From contig OX421968.1 of NCBI GenBank assembly GCA_949128115.1, forward strand, positions 25,156,377 to 25,220,376: a DNA stretch of 64,000 nucleotides, written 5' to 3'. The stretch is from Anaspis maculata (taxonomy: Eukaryota > Arthropoda > Insecta > Coleoptera > Scraptiidae). Below, one piece after another: positions 20,786 to 33,117 of this stretch (the stretch's first letter is position 1; every line of letters begins with the position of its first letter). The notes under the pieces are model-generated. The model did no database searches and was not told the DNA's origin. It saw only the letters and a list, made by a program, of their open reading frames with translations. Position numbers and translations under genes: made by a program.

Positions 20786-21130
20786 TTAGATGTTGCCTTG
20801 CTCGCACGCATCACTTGTAGAGAGTAGATCCACTTCGAATTCGTCAACGAAATACTGGAAACCCCATAGGTACATCTCCATTCCAGAGGATTGATGTTCT
20901 AGGTTGCTTTTATGGAATTGGATTTGTATACAATCTCCTATTCCTACATCTTCACCTATGATTAGTTCACCCACGAACTGGTGAGATTGAGATTGAGATT
21001 GAGTACTTGTTTTGGAGTGAACTGTAATTATTCTTGTAGAGGGTTGACCCACACTAAGTACTACAATACGTGCACCCCCTTGGAACTCATGTAGCACGAT
21101 TTTCCACATAGTGGCGGGGTTAACGCCCAA
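20786..21130 (-). CDS. Hypothetical protein, 114 codons, next to foldback
   Basis: Minus-strand frame LGVNPATMWKIVLHEFQGG, then ARIVVLSVGQPSTRIITVHS, a QSQSQS run, IIGEDVGIGDCIQIQFHK and YLWGFQYFVDEFEVDLLS. Composition is protein-like (alternating hydrophobic strands), suggesting a beta-rich fold, but I cannot name it. The frame is open upstream of the GTT and is cut by the foldback that begins at 21142, so the N terminus is probably lost. It sits on the same strand as the 20179-20574 ORF and the cysteine-rich stretch between them. Confidence 0.4.
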   Translation of the reverse strand: MGVNPATMWKIVLHEFQGGARIVVLSVGQPSTRIITVHSKTSTQSQSQSHQFVGELIIGEDVGIGDCIQIQFHKSNLEHQSSGMEMYLWGFQYFVDEFEVDLLSTSDACEQGNI

Positions 21131-21141
21131 AAATGGAATGA

Positions 21142-23251
21142 TCTGTGCATTTTGTGATCAAAGCATAAAATTTGGCATACGTGTTCAGAAGACCCTCCTT
21201 TGCAATTCCAGATGTGGCGCCACGCAAGATTTCGCACCAGAGGCACTGTATTGCGGTTAATATACCTGCTAGGGGTAAATTCTGCAAAAATGGTTCCTGA
21301 CCGGTCTCTGGTACCGCAGTCGGTATTTTTTAGTTCTGTTTAGCTAAAACTACATGTAGAAATGAGTGAGGAGTGCATTTTCACAAGCAAAGTTCCAAAT
21401 GCTGCCTTTATACGTTGTTTTAATACATTTTAAGGCCAACTTTGTTTTAGTACAGGAAACATGGTAAAAAAATTGCCAAAACCTCGACAAAGATATGAAC
21501 GTCCTGAAAATTTGATATTCTGTTCAGAATTGAGTGCCCTACTACATATCTAAAATTACCAAAAATCGCACCCCGAGGCTTTGTGTTATTGGAGGAGGGG
21601 TAAAAAATTGAAACTCAAAATTAAAGGTATAGAACCCGATGGAACCCGTCAACCAATGAATGCAAATACGTCGTAGTTTGACGCATCACATCCCGTTGAT
21701 ACAATTTTGGCACAAAAAGTGTCGATCATTGTTGAAGGGGGGTCGCGGGGGAGGGCGAAACTCGGCTGGGTGGCTCTTTTTCTTCCTGGGCCATGAAGAA
21801 TCGATCACGACAAGATTGGTATCTTTTCCGACTAAATTCAATGTCCTGAACTTGAATCCGATGTATAAATTTGGACAAAAACAAGTTCATACAAGTTAAC
21901 TTGAGAAAACCTGTTTTTTCTTTGACAATTTTCACAAAACTTTTTTTTACTGTTAGAGGCATTCATCTTTGAAAATATTTCAGAGGCCATTAGATTGAGC
22001 TGCATTCTTCACGAAAATCATCCATTCGATCTGTAACTTTGTTTTTCGAGATAGAAAAAATCGATTTGAACTTTAGTCGGCACAGCCCGTCGTCTACTAC
22101 TGACCAGAACACTACACCATGCATCTTTAAATGAAAATAGCCCAAACTATCTGAAAAATTATAACTCATCTTTGAAAGTTCGAGGATCTGTGCAGAACTG
22201 AATTCCCTATGACATAAACAAAATCGTCATAAATCGCAATGCAGGGTATTGAGTTATCACTTGAAGGTGCATGCTGTTGTGTTCTGGTCATTAGTAGACG
22301 CCGGGCAGTGCCGACTAAAGTTCAAATCGGTTTTTTCTATGTCGGTAAACAAAATTACAGATCGAATGGATGATTTTCGTTAAGAATACAGTTCAATCTA
22401 ATGGCCTCTGAAATATTTTCATAGATGAATACCTCTAACAGTAAAAAAAAGGTGTGAAAATTGTCGAAGAAAAAACAGGTTTTCTCAAGTTAACTTGTTC
22501 GAACTTGTTTTTATACAAATTTACACATCGGATTCAAGTTCAGGACATTGAATTTAGTCGGAAAAGATACCAATCTTGTCGTGATCGATTCTTCATGGCC
22601 CAGGACGAATAAGAGCCACCCAGCCGAGTTTCGTCCTTCCCCACGACCCTCCTTCAACAATGATCGACACTTTTTTTGCCAAAATTGTATCAACTGGTTG
22701 TGATGCGTCGAACTACGACGTATTTGCATCCATTGGATTGACAAGTTCCATCGGGTTCCATACCTTTCATTTTGAGTTGCAATTTTTTACCCCCCCTCCA
22801 ATAACTCGAAGCTTCGGGGTGCGATTTTTGGCAATTTTAGATATGTAGTAGGGCACATAGTTCTGGACAGAATATCAAATTTTCAGGATGTTTATATCTT
22901 TGCCGAGGTATTGACAATTTTTTTACCATGTTTCCTGTACTAAAACAAAGTTGGCCTTAAAATGTATTGAAACAACGTTTAAAGGCAGCATTTGGATTTT
23001 TGCTTGTGAAAAATGTACTTTTCACTCATTTCTGCATGTAGTTTTAACTAAACAGAACTAAAAAATACCGACTGCGGTACCAGAGACCGGCCAGGAACCA
23101 TTTTTGCAGAATCTACCCCTACCAGGTTTATTAACCGCAATACAGTGCCTCTGACGCGAAGCCTCTTGCGTGGCGCCACATGTGGAATTGCAAAGGAGGG
23201 TCTTCTGAACAAGTATGCCAAATTTCATGCTTTGATCACAAAATGCACAGA
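21142..23251. mobile_element. 2.1-kb foldback element
   Basis: The left arm (21142-~22135) starts TCTGTGCATTTTGTGATCAA and the right arm (~22262-23251) ends with the inverse TTGATCACAAAATGCACAGA. Landmarks pair along the whole length: AATACCGACTGCGGTACCAGAGACCGG on one side against its complement, GAGCCACCCAGCCGAG against CTCGGCTGGGTGGCTC, and GTTCTGGTCA against TGACCAGAAC near the centre. Arms are ~1 kb at roughly 88-90% identity by eye, with a ~125-bp spacer. No transposase and no clear target duplication. Frames found within are mirrored in both arms and judged non-coding. Confidence 0.88.
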
Positions 23252-23461
23252 CACATGCGCAACACATGTCTGGAGTTTGCGTTGGTATAGGGCATTAGTA
23301 GGGTATATATTACATCAGGTTCTTCGAGGTTGCGTTCCCACTCCATCTAGTTCTTCAATTTTCATGCTTGCTCCCCCCACCGCCTGCTTGGGTGGAAGAA
23401 CTTCCGAAGTTGCTCCCCCCACTCCATGCGATTGAGGTGAATGAACTTTCGAGGTCGCGAG

Positions 23462-23535
23462 CAAGGTCAAGGTCGAGGTCAAAGGTCAATGACCTATCAT
23501 GGTCAAAGTCAAAGGTCAATGACCTGTCAAGGTCA
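23462..23535. promoter_or_regulatory. Cluster of nuclear-receptor type half-sites (two perfect AGGTCAATGACCT)
   Basis: Two perfect 13-bp inverted repeats AGGTCAATGACCT occur at 23483-23495 and 23513-23525. These fit the palindromic one-base-spaced ecdysone-response pattern RGKTCANTGAMCY. They are joined by a direct repeat AGGTCAAAGGTCA (23476-23488) and two CAAGGTCA words (23462-23469, 23528-23535) of the FTZ-F1/ERR monomer type. The ~75-bp array looks locally amplified. No intact gene lies close by, so function is doubtful; the composition is what I see, the binding is inference. Confidence 0.5.
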
Positions 23536-23633
23536 GGGGTCAATGAACTTTCAAGGTTGCTCCTCTTCACGCCCAAAAATTATCTACTGACGTCTCTGGA
23601 TGGCAGCAGAAAATCTCTTTCTCGTGCAGCAAT

Positions 23634-23700
23634 CAGAGCTGGGTAAAATACTTTTTGAAAGTATTTATATATACAGACATTTATTTAAAAAATGACACCT
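23634..23700. mobile_element. hAT-type terminus fragment (CAGAGCTGGGTAAAATAC)
   Basis: CAGAGCTGGGTAAAATACTT followed by TTTGAAAGTATTTATA matches the terminal pattern of a common hAT group. The AGTATTTAAATAC-type repeats at 29735-30080 and 39420-39530 belong to the same kind of subterminal sequence. Only one end is seen here. Confidence 0.45.
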
Positions 23701-24165
23701 TCCCACAATTTGGGCTGCTAATATACAAAGGATACTATAACACATGGAGTAAAAATAACACAATAATAGGTAAACTTAAATAGTAATCTGAATTTCGAAA
23801 AAGTAGGTATATAGTTAAGCTTGTAAACTTAGTAAATATAGATGTATAAAGGTAAGAAAGAACTAAGTAATTTGATATAAATGGTTTCGCAAAATGTAAA
23901 TGGACTTTTTCAAGGCTACTGACGCTACTGATTTACATAATTTAGAAGGAATGCCAAATTTAAAACAAAGCTCTTTAAAGAGGGTGGTGATGGTCCCACG
24001 AGCGCCGACAAGCAACCCGACAACATCGATTTGTCGAAGGTCGTATTTTTCTTTGAAAAAAGGGATGGTTGGCTCATAGATCCTCTGTTTTTCAATATTA
24101 ACGTCTGATGGTTGGTGCTCGTTAATTTCAAACCGAACAGTAGGATCTATGATCCAGCCAGCCCT
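23680..24165 (-). pseudogene. LINE-B (R2-like) C-terminal piece and 3' UTR
   Basis: The minus-strand frame 24165-23863 reads RAGWIIDPTVRFEINEHQP, EKQRIYEPTIPFFKEKYDL and VVGLLVGARGTITTLF, then a stop. This is the C-terminal segment that follows the restriction-like endonuclease core in R2-like LINEs (DPT.RFE...GLL.GARGTI). About 180 bp of AT-rich 3' UTR follows. The upstream half of the same ORF lies at 26179-26640, and the two halves are separated by dispersed repeat copy B. Confidence 0.7.
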
Positions 24166-24169
24166 CTTT

Positions 24170-26178
24170 TTAGCGCATTTTCCATCTTGATGAAAATCGC
24201 TATTGCAACCGCTTTGTCCGTCCGTCCGTCCGTCCGTTCCTTGAACTACTCGCAAACTAGACGCCCTAGCTTTCAATTTTTTTTCGCTGTTACATAGCTG
24301 CCACTCCCAAAGGAGGGCTAGGCTATATTGGATGTCTATATTGCGCCGCCAACATAGAGAAAACCGCCCCCGATAAACTTGAAATAACATAATATTGCAA
24401 TTTCTACCAGACCTAATGCTCTGGTGTTCTCATTTTATAAATAATACATAGTTGCCACTCATAAACGTAAGCCCAGAAACATTCCGTCTTCAATATGCGC
24501 CGCCGACATGAAAAACTGCTAAAAACCGCCCCCAATCACTTTAAAATAAAAAACCTAAACCCGAAGACATAGCAATCTGATTCTTTCGGTATATAAGTAG
24601 CCGACTAAAAATGGGAAAGGATAGGCTACTTTTGGTTAATGGGAAAGGATAGGCTACTTTTGGTTAGTCGCCGCCCCCAGATTCCGCCCCCAAACGATAA
24701 AAAGTGCAACTTTCACAAATGTTACTGATTGAGATGTTGCCTTGAACATTTAGGAGCTGCCAACTCCAATTGTGCAACATTTGCTCAGCCGAACGCTGCC
24801 GCTCCGTCACGCCGCCCCCAAAGTAAGAGATAAATGAAAAACATGAACCCAAAGACTTAGCAATCTAAGTTTTTTGCTATATGGATAGCTGACTAAAAAT
24901 GGAAAAGGATAGGCTACTTTCGATATGGTGCCGCCTCCAGCTTCCGCCCCCAAAAGAAAAAAGTGCAGCTTTCAACAATTTGCACTGATTTAGCTGATAA
25001 TGTTACCTCAAACAATTAGAAACTCTTGACTCAAACTGTGCAAGAATTTCTTTGCCAAACTCTGCCGCTCCCACACGCCGCCCCTAAAGTAAGAGATAAA
25101 TGTAAAACATGAACCTGGAGACACAGAGATCTAATTCTTTCACTATATTTATAGCTGACTGAAATTGGAAAAAGATAGGCCACTTTTAATTAGCCGCCGC
25201 CTCCAGCTGCCGCCTCCAAACGAAAAAATGCAACTTTCACAATTTTCACTGATTGTCATATTTCCCTTACATTTAGAAATTAGAAACTCCCAACTCAAAC
25301 TGTGCAACAGTTACTTTGCAGAATGCTACCACCCCCACACGCTGCCCTCAAAGTAAGAGATAAATGGAAAACATAACTAAAAATGGGAAAGAATAGGCTA
25401 CTTTCGATATGGCGCCGCCTCCAACTTCCACCCCCCAAAAAAAGTGCAACTTTCAACAATTTCCACTGATTTACATTCAAATGTTACCGCAAACATTCAG
25501 AAACTCCCAACTCAAACTGTGGAAGAATTTCTTTGCCAAACTCTGCCGCTCTCACATGCCGCCCCGAAAGTAAGAGATGAATGTAAAACATGAACCTGAA
25601 GACATAGAGATCTAATTCTTTCACTATATTGATAGCTGACTGAAATTGGAAAAAGATAAAAGGCCACTTTTAATTAGCCGCCGCCTCCAGCTGCCGCCCC
25701 CAAACAAAAAAAATGCAACCTTCACAATTTTCACTAATTGTCATATTTCCTTGAACATTTAGAAACTTCTAACTCAAACTGTGCAACAGTTACTTTGCCG
25801 AATGCTGCCACCCCCACACGCTGCCCTCAAAGTAAGAGATAAATGGAAAACATAAACCCGAAGACATAGCGATCTAATTCTTTCGCTATATGGATAGCCG
25901 ACTAAAAAAGGGAAAGAATAGACTACTGTTGATTAGTCGCCACTCCCAGCTCCCGCCCTCAAACAAAAAAATATTGATGAGTGAAAGAATTTTCGTTCAA
26001 ATCTATTTCATTGGCAAGTACCCCATTCTGATAACAAAATATCTTGATGAGTTTCGAATGAAGTAAGTGGGCAAGGAATGGTGTTTCTCCTCCAACCAAA
26101 TTTCTTTACGTTCACAATATGCCTCTTTGAGAAAATGCGCTACTGAGACTCACGCACGTGAAGGCATACTCACTTGTT
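24170..26178 (-). repeat. Dispersed repeat, copy B (GTCC-type), inserted in LINE-B
   Basis: Colinear with 4343-5914 from TTTTTAGCGCATTTTCCATC to GAAGGCATACTCACTTGTTT. It has about six ~262-bp units (GACATAGCGATCT-type landmarks near 24565, 24852, 25118, 25601 and 25862, with one deleted) and a short local duplication GGGAAAGGATAGGCTACTTT near 24612-24663. Because the LINE-B protein continues on both sides (ILAID before, RAGWIIDPT after), the boundaries can be set to within a few bases; a 4-5 base A run is shared at the junctions, so any target duplication is A-rich. No ORF of its own. Confidence 0.82.
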
Positions 26179-26645
26179 TTTATCAATAGCCAGGATGTCG
26201 ACACGCCTGGTACTGCCTGAGCTCGCGAGACAACTCACCTCCTCGAAGACCGTAAAACCCTTTACTCGCAACGCGTCAGCAATCATAGTACGCACCGTAT
26301 GATGACGTTGATTCCGTAAGAGTTCACCGAACGGGCAGGATCCAAGCACATGTGGCTATGTTTCAGGAACGTAGTTCTCAATGTCAGAACAATGCCGACA
26401 TTGGGTGCCGTCCTTGGCATCTGCCGGGTAGAACTCTTACGGGAGCAACGTCACCGATAATTTTAATGGCGTCTTTCAATTCGGAAATAGTAAGGGCGCT
26501 ATGGTCGAGAATGTTGTTGGCTTGCGGGTACTCCTGGAACAGGATGACCCCTCTTCCTTTATGAGTCATTTTTGTCCACTCTTCAAACTCTTGATCTCGG
26601 AGAGCTGATCTTATAGCTTTTGCCGGCTTATCGAGCAATTCTTCG
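26179..26645 (-). pseudogene. LINE-B (R2-like) middle piece: zinc knuckle and endonuclease start
   Basis: On the minus strand, KAIRSALRDQEFEEWTKMTH, GRGVILFQEYPQANNIL and DVAPVRVLPGR are followed, after a small frameshift near 26400, by CRHCSDIE....PHVLGSCPFG (a CCHC zinc knuckle) and then VFEEVSCLASSGSTRRVDIL. This is the RT-to-endonuclease linker of R2-like elements that use a PD-(D/E)XK nuclease. A TAG stop at 26358-26356 interrupts the knuckle. The RT itself is missing beyond 26645. Dead fragment. Confidence 0.72.
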
Positions 26646-26813
26646 TCATCAAATTCCAGTTTTTCCAGGCAAAGCCTTTTTTACTTTCCCGGCCCACCCA
26701 CGAACACGGAGGGAGAGTATTGTAATCGTGCAGGAAAAAAGTTTTGAGATTTCACCGGATATATCCGTTTTGAGGTCCTCCAAGACGATTAAGACCATTT
26801 TCAGAATGATGTC

Positions 26814-28111
<1,298 letters not shown>

Positions 28112-28112
<1 letters not shown>

Positions 28113-29734
28113 GATCTTCCACGATAACTGCCGTAAAGTTGACTGGATCGACTTGATATTTGGTATACAAACATGGTTATTTCCTGAAAAGAGCCCATTA
28201 GTTTTTGGCTGTCATCTGGCAAACCCAACTGTCACTATCATCAAATGTCAGAAGCTATATCTCACGGAACTCAACTTGCAATATGTCATTTGAAAGCCCT
28301 TGAAAAACTGTATTCATAACAGTTGGAAACATTGCCCTATCTGTCATCTGTCAAATAATAAAAAATGTTAAAGTTCAAAACTTTACCAATTAATAATTCA
28401 AAATCTATCCGATGGATTGGAACCAGATTTGGCAGGAAGCAACACAACAAAAGAGTCAAATTGAGGCCGCAGTTGCAGTTTTCCACCATTCTCCAGTTGA
28501 GCGTAATGAATTTTCGAAATTTCTCCTGGCCGTTGCCACTCAGGAGGGGCTCTCGCCGGTGTTTCGACCAGCACGACTCGCTTTTGTAGCAGGACTCCAC
28601 TCAAAAATTTATTCCTGCTCGGGGATCGACTTTTTTTTAGAAATTTCAACTGATATCGAAAGTAGATTGTCTTGACCGTCGTGCAGGTCTATTTTCAGAG
28701 TTGACACGGTTTCGGTTTTCCGACTGTAATTTTTTCAAAATGAAATTTGCACATTCCGTGAATTTGAGAAAAACGCAATGCAAACTTCTACATGCGGTAG
28801 GCCCCACGAAATATTAATTTTAGGTGCAGACATGCTGTGAATAAAAGTTAGAGAAAAGATTGAGCTAATTTTTGGAGGAAAAATTTTCGAAATCGGATCA
28901 ACAGTTGCCGAGTTTTCCTCTCTGGAAAAACTGCAAAATTTCCATCTTTTTATTCCGTGAACAGATTTCTTGGAATTGTTTTTTTTAGAGAATAGATAAC
29001 TGGTTCTTGAACATTTTCCAATAATTTCTCTACAATTTCCCGGAAATTTTTCTCCTGAAAATATAAAACCACTCATGCGATCGTACAAATTAAGCGGTTC
29101 TGTCACGATAATTACCGAATTATTGATCCGATCAAATCGAAATCAGGTACGGAGGCCTAAGTTCAGCCTGGAATGTTCTGATTAGACTTTGGGTGGATGA
29201 TTTTGATCGGAAGCCCTCAGGTGGCACATTGGGTCTGGGTTTGTCTGCCCAAGCTCTAAATTGAAAATATAGAGTTGAAATTTGACACACAGATGCAGTA
29301 AAAGTTTTCAATCAAGTTTTTGTAATTTCATCATCATATCTAAAGTAGGAACAAAAATTTCAATAAGGAACCAGCATTGCATTTTTGAGATATCACAACA
29401 GTTAGCTACCTAGTTCTACCTTTTAGATCATTCCATCACCTTGGAAAACTGACCTAACCTGTCATTTTTTCTGTCCGCTCAACAATGGATGCAGGATGCT
29501 CGCTAAACGCTCGACTAAATAGAATTTTTTCATCGATTTCCAAATCGAATCGCCCCCTCCCGAAGGGACACTTCGATCAAAATCATTACTGACGTCTCTG
29601 GATACCGCCGGGAAAGTTTTCTGTCGCCCCACAACAGATTTTCGCCCTGTAGGTCTCTAGTTCTTGACACGATCTCATTGTTGACTTTCAACAGCCGGTT
29701 GCTTATATTAATACTTTTCAATTGGCGAAAAAAA
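28112..29734. other. Non-coding stretch with transposon-like debris
   Basis: It begins with CTTCCACGATAACTGCCGTA and GGATCGACTTGATATTTGGT, which recurs in diverged form at 47822-47880. 28340-28680 holds several short overlapping frames but none resembles a protein. 29588-29605 repeats TACTGACGTCTCTGGAT also present at 23586. No gene assigned. Confidence 0.5.
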
Positions 29735-30080
29735 TATTATTTAAATGATAAATACTTTATTTCAAGTGTGAGTATTTAAATAACAAATAGTATCTTTATT
29801 CAAATACTTTTGTCATTTAAATACATTCAAAGTATTTGAATACTCCAAAAGTATTTGGTTAACCAAAAGTATTTAAATACCTTCAAAGTATTCAATTAAT
29901 TTTCACATTTAAATACCTTGAAAGTATTTGAATACTTTTTTCATCTGAATACCTTAAAAGTATTTAAATCCTTGTTTCATTTAAATACCTTAAAAATATT
30001 TAAATACTTGTTTCATTTAAATACCCTCCAAAGTATTTGGTAAACTGAAAGTATTTAAATACCTTGAAAGTGGGTATTTG
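29735..30080. repeat. AGTATTTAAATAC repeat array
   Basis: About a dozen copies of AAGTATTT(A/G)AATAC with short spacers, in both orientations because the word is palindromic. The same words are at 39420-39530. They are probably subterminal repeats of a hAT-type element. Confidence 0.8.
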
Positions 30081-30164
30081 AATTACCTAAGAAATTTCTA
30101 GAAGACATACCTATCTACAGGGTGTTCATTTAAAAAGTTCTGACCCCTGATTTCTGGCCGCCAA

Positions 30165-30735
30165 TTTTTTTTACAGGAAACGCCGAAACAGGTCGATTTT
30201 TGTTTTGAAGGGAACATCTAGACACATATTGTTAAATTTCCACCTTCAATCCCTTCGCCCCACCCTACCCCACTTTAAAATTTCAACTAGCAATTCCTAT
30301 TCTGTGAAACATCAAATTGAAGGCAACAAAATTCTCTTTCTGCCAAAAATATTTCTAATTTTTTTTGAACCACACTTCAACCCTTGTGAAAATTTTCTAT
30401 TTGTTGATGAAAGGACAATTTCTCCCCTATAAACTTCAGATTCGTGATAAATAGACTTCCAAGCAAAAATAGGTCCATTTTTATTTCAATGGGGTCATCT
30501 AAGACACGTGTGGCCAAATTTTCATCTCCAACCCCTTCGCTCCCACCCTACCCTACTTTGAAAAATAGAAATATGTTTGACAGAAAGAGAGTTCCATTGC
30601 CTTCAATTTGATGTATCAGAAGATAGGTAATGCTATTTGAAATTTCAAGGTAGGGTAGGGTGGGGACGAAGGGATTGAAGATGAAAATTCGGCCATTCGT
30701 GTCTTAGATGACCTCTTGAAATAAAAGTCGAGCTG
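30165..30735. mobile_element. ~570-bp foldback that truncates LINE-C
   Basis: The left end (TTTGAAGGGAACATCTAGACAC, then CTTCAATCCCTTCGCCCCACC near 30244) pairs with the right end (GTGGGGACGAAGGGATTGAAG, then GTCTTAGATGACCTCTTGAAA, ending ~30735). A third, partial copy in direct orientation lies at 30480-30560. The LINE-C reading frame stops two codons inside its edge. A related structure is at 47908-48260. Confidence 0.7.
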
Positions 30736-31139
30736 TGTTTACAGCATAACTTGATGTGGAGCGCTTGGCGCGAATTTCGAGCGGAAGTTCATTTACAAGT
30801 GCTAGTAGACTTTCAACCGGGGTAGTGCAAAAAGCTCCGGTGGCTATTCTTATAGCTGTTGTCTGTATGGAATGGATGGTTTTGAGATAGGTTTTTTTAA
30901 CGGTCATGTAAGCAATTGCTCCGTAGTCAAGTTTAGATCTGATGAGACTTTGATAGATCAATAGCAGAGTTTTACAATCCGCTCCCCAAGAGTGGTTGGA
31001 TAGAATCTTCATTAGGTTTAAACCGTGATTGCATGATTTTTTGAGATAGGAAATGTGTTGCCGCCAAGATAACTTTTGGTCGAAAATGACTCCTAGGAAT
31101 CTTGTGGACTCAGAGGATTTCAGGCTTTTTCCGTAAGAT
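30727..31139 (-). pseudogene. LINE-C ORF2, C-terminal part
   Basis: The minus frame reads KSLKSSESTRFLGVIFDQKL and SWRQHISYLKKSC, then KTLLLIYQSLIRSKLDYGAI and TAIRIATGAFCTTPVESLLA. This is the thumb/connection region that follows the palm in I/Jockey-type reverse transcriptases (LG..FD..L.W..HI). It joins in frame to the RT part ending at 33117 when LINE-D is removed (..LRLY + GKSLK..). The last residues come from the adjoining foldback. No RNase H is visible. Confidence 0.85.
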
Positions 31140-33117
31140 AAGATAAGATAAGATAAGATATTTATTTTTCACAAAGATATACACGAATATAAACAAATAA
31201 ATGTATAGATTGCAAAATTGTCACATATTTCGGAAAAAAAACTACATTAAAATTATTATATACAAAGTTCATGCAATAGTCGAATAATACTGTTGTAGTG
31301 TAAATGGCTCGAGATCGACAAGGTAATCACGAAGCTGTTGTTTGTACTTTCTCAAATTTCTACATTCCTTGATTCCTTCTGGCAAACTATCAAATAATCT
31401 AATACAGGAATAAAAACTACTCTTCTCATACAGGGACAACTTATGGTATGGATAATTATAAAAAATTGTTCTATTTTTTCTTACAGGTACTAAGTGTGAA
31501 AACAGTGATATATTCTTGAACATGAACAACAGTATTTCAAATATATAAAGGCCAGTGACAGTTAATATATTATTCTCTCTGAAAAGATTCGTGCAATCAT
31601 GTCTTCGTGGGAGATTTAGAATAGTTCTCAACATTCTTCGCTGTACTCTACAAATCAATTGCACATCTGTGGACTGACCCCAAAAAATTATTCCATATCT
31701 CAAAAGAGATTGGAAGTTGGCAAAATATACGTTTCTCAAAGTTTTAAAATCAACGTAATTTCTAATTATTCTGACGGAATAAATTACTTTACTGAGTTTA
31801 TTACCCAATTTACCAACATGCGCCGTCCAGCTCAGGTTCCCGTCCAAAACCATCCCAAGAAATTCGGCACTCCCAGACAGCTTCACATCTGCGTCTAGCA
31901 AACGGATATAGCTAGGACCATCGAAAAATGACCTTTTTGTCTTGAATAAAATACAATTAGTTTTAGCTTTGTTGATTACCAGTTTGTTACTGGAGAACCA
32001 CTTTTGCATATCTGAAAGAAGCTGCTCAGCCTGCGCTGCCATCTCATCGAACGACTTACTTTTAAGCAGGACGTTTGTATCGTCTGCATAATTTACCAAA
32101 CTCTGACCTTCACCCAACAAGCCGCAACCCAAATCATTTATGTAAATCAAAAATAGTAATGGGCCAATAACACTACCCTGAGGAATGCCCATCGTCACAG
32201 CACGACACTCCGACTTGAAAGTTACGTTACCTCTTATCAGTGCCACCCTCTGTGAGCGATTTGTCAGATAAGATTGCATCCACGACAGTGCTCTTCCCCT
32301 CACACCATATCTCTCGAGTTTTGTGTACAAAAGGTCGTAATCCAAACAGTCATAGGCTTTTGACAGATCAACAAAAATTCCCAGTGTCAACTCACCGGTC
32401 TCAAAACCCGACAAAACTTTCTGTGTGAAGTCATGCACTGCCGTTTCAACAGATCTACCCTTCAAGTACCCATGTTGGGAGGAGCTGAAAAGGCCATAGT
32501 GCTGAAAAAAATCGACAATCCTCCTGCTCATTGCTGCTTCAAAAACTTTTGAAAAGGAAGGCAATATACTGATGGGTCGATAATTTGCCATAAAAGTTGG
32601 GTCTCCCTTCTTATGCAATGGTTCAACTACAGCTACCTTCAAAGGGTCTGGAAAGATGCCGAACTTCAAGGAATTATTAACAATAAAAGTGATTGGCTGG
32701 CACAATTCAAGCACACAGAACTTCAAAATGCTGGTCGGTATTCCATCCCATCCACTAGGTACTCATTTTGCTTTTCAGATTTCTCATAATGTCCGCAATC
32801 TCTAAAACATCAAAAGGTTTAACAAACATAGAATAAATATTACTCTTTATATTGCACTTATAGGTACTATCACATTCAATATTTTTGACTAGATTAGGAG
32901 CAGCTTCTATCAAGAATGCATTGAAATCTCTGGCAATCGTCGAAGGGTCACCTTTTATAAGAGTTTCCTTCTTTTTCGTTTTTCCTCTTATGTCATTAAC
33001 AACCTGCCACACTGCCTTGTTTTTATTATCTAACTTATCTATGGAATTCGAGTATTGCTCTTTTTTATGTTCCACAAATAAATTGTTGTATTCATTTCTT
33101 ACCTCATTATATCGACT
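31140..33117 (-). mobile_element. LINE-D: 5'-truncated CR1/Jockey-like LINE inserted in LINE-C
   Basis: The 3' end is a pentanucleotide tail (TTATC/ATAAG)n at about 31140-31165, and the 5' junction is at ~33117 where the LINE-C frame leaves off. Only ORF2 from the linker onward is present, as expected for incomplete target-primed reverse transcription. At most a 3-4 bp duplication (TTAC) is seen at the target. Confidence 0.88.
31269..33117 (-). pseudogene. LINE-D reverse transcriptase (one frameshift)
   Basis: The first part (33117-32755) reads FVEHKKEQYSNSIDKLDNKN and AVWQVVNDIRGKTKKK. After a one-base shift near 32750 the 485-codon frame 32726-31269 follows. Reverse transcriptase motifs: ANYRPISILPSFSKVFE, FVDLSKAYDCLDYDLL, MGIPQGSVIGPLLFLIYIND and NYADD (YADD at 32090-32079). 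A thumb region (SWTAHVGKL) and the C-terminal domain (YKQQLRDYLVD) complete it. The catalytic aspartates are intact. No endonuclease because of 5' truncation. Apart from the frameshift the frame is clean, so the insertion is rather recent. Confidence 0.9.
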
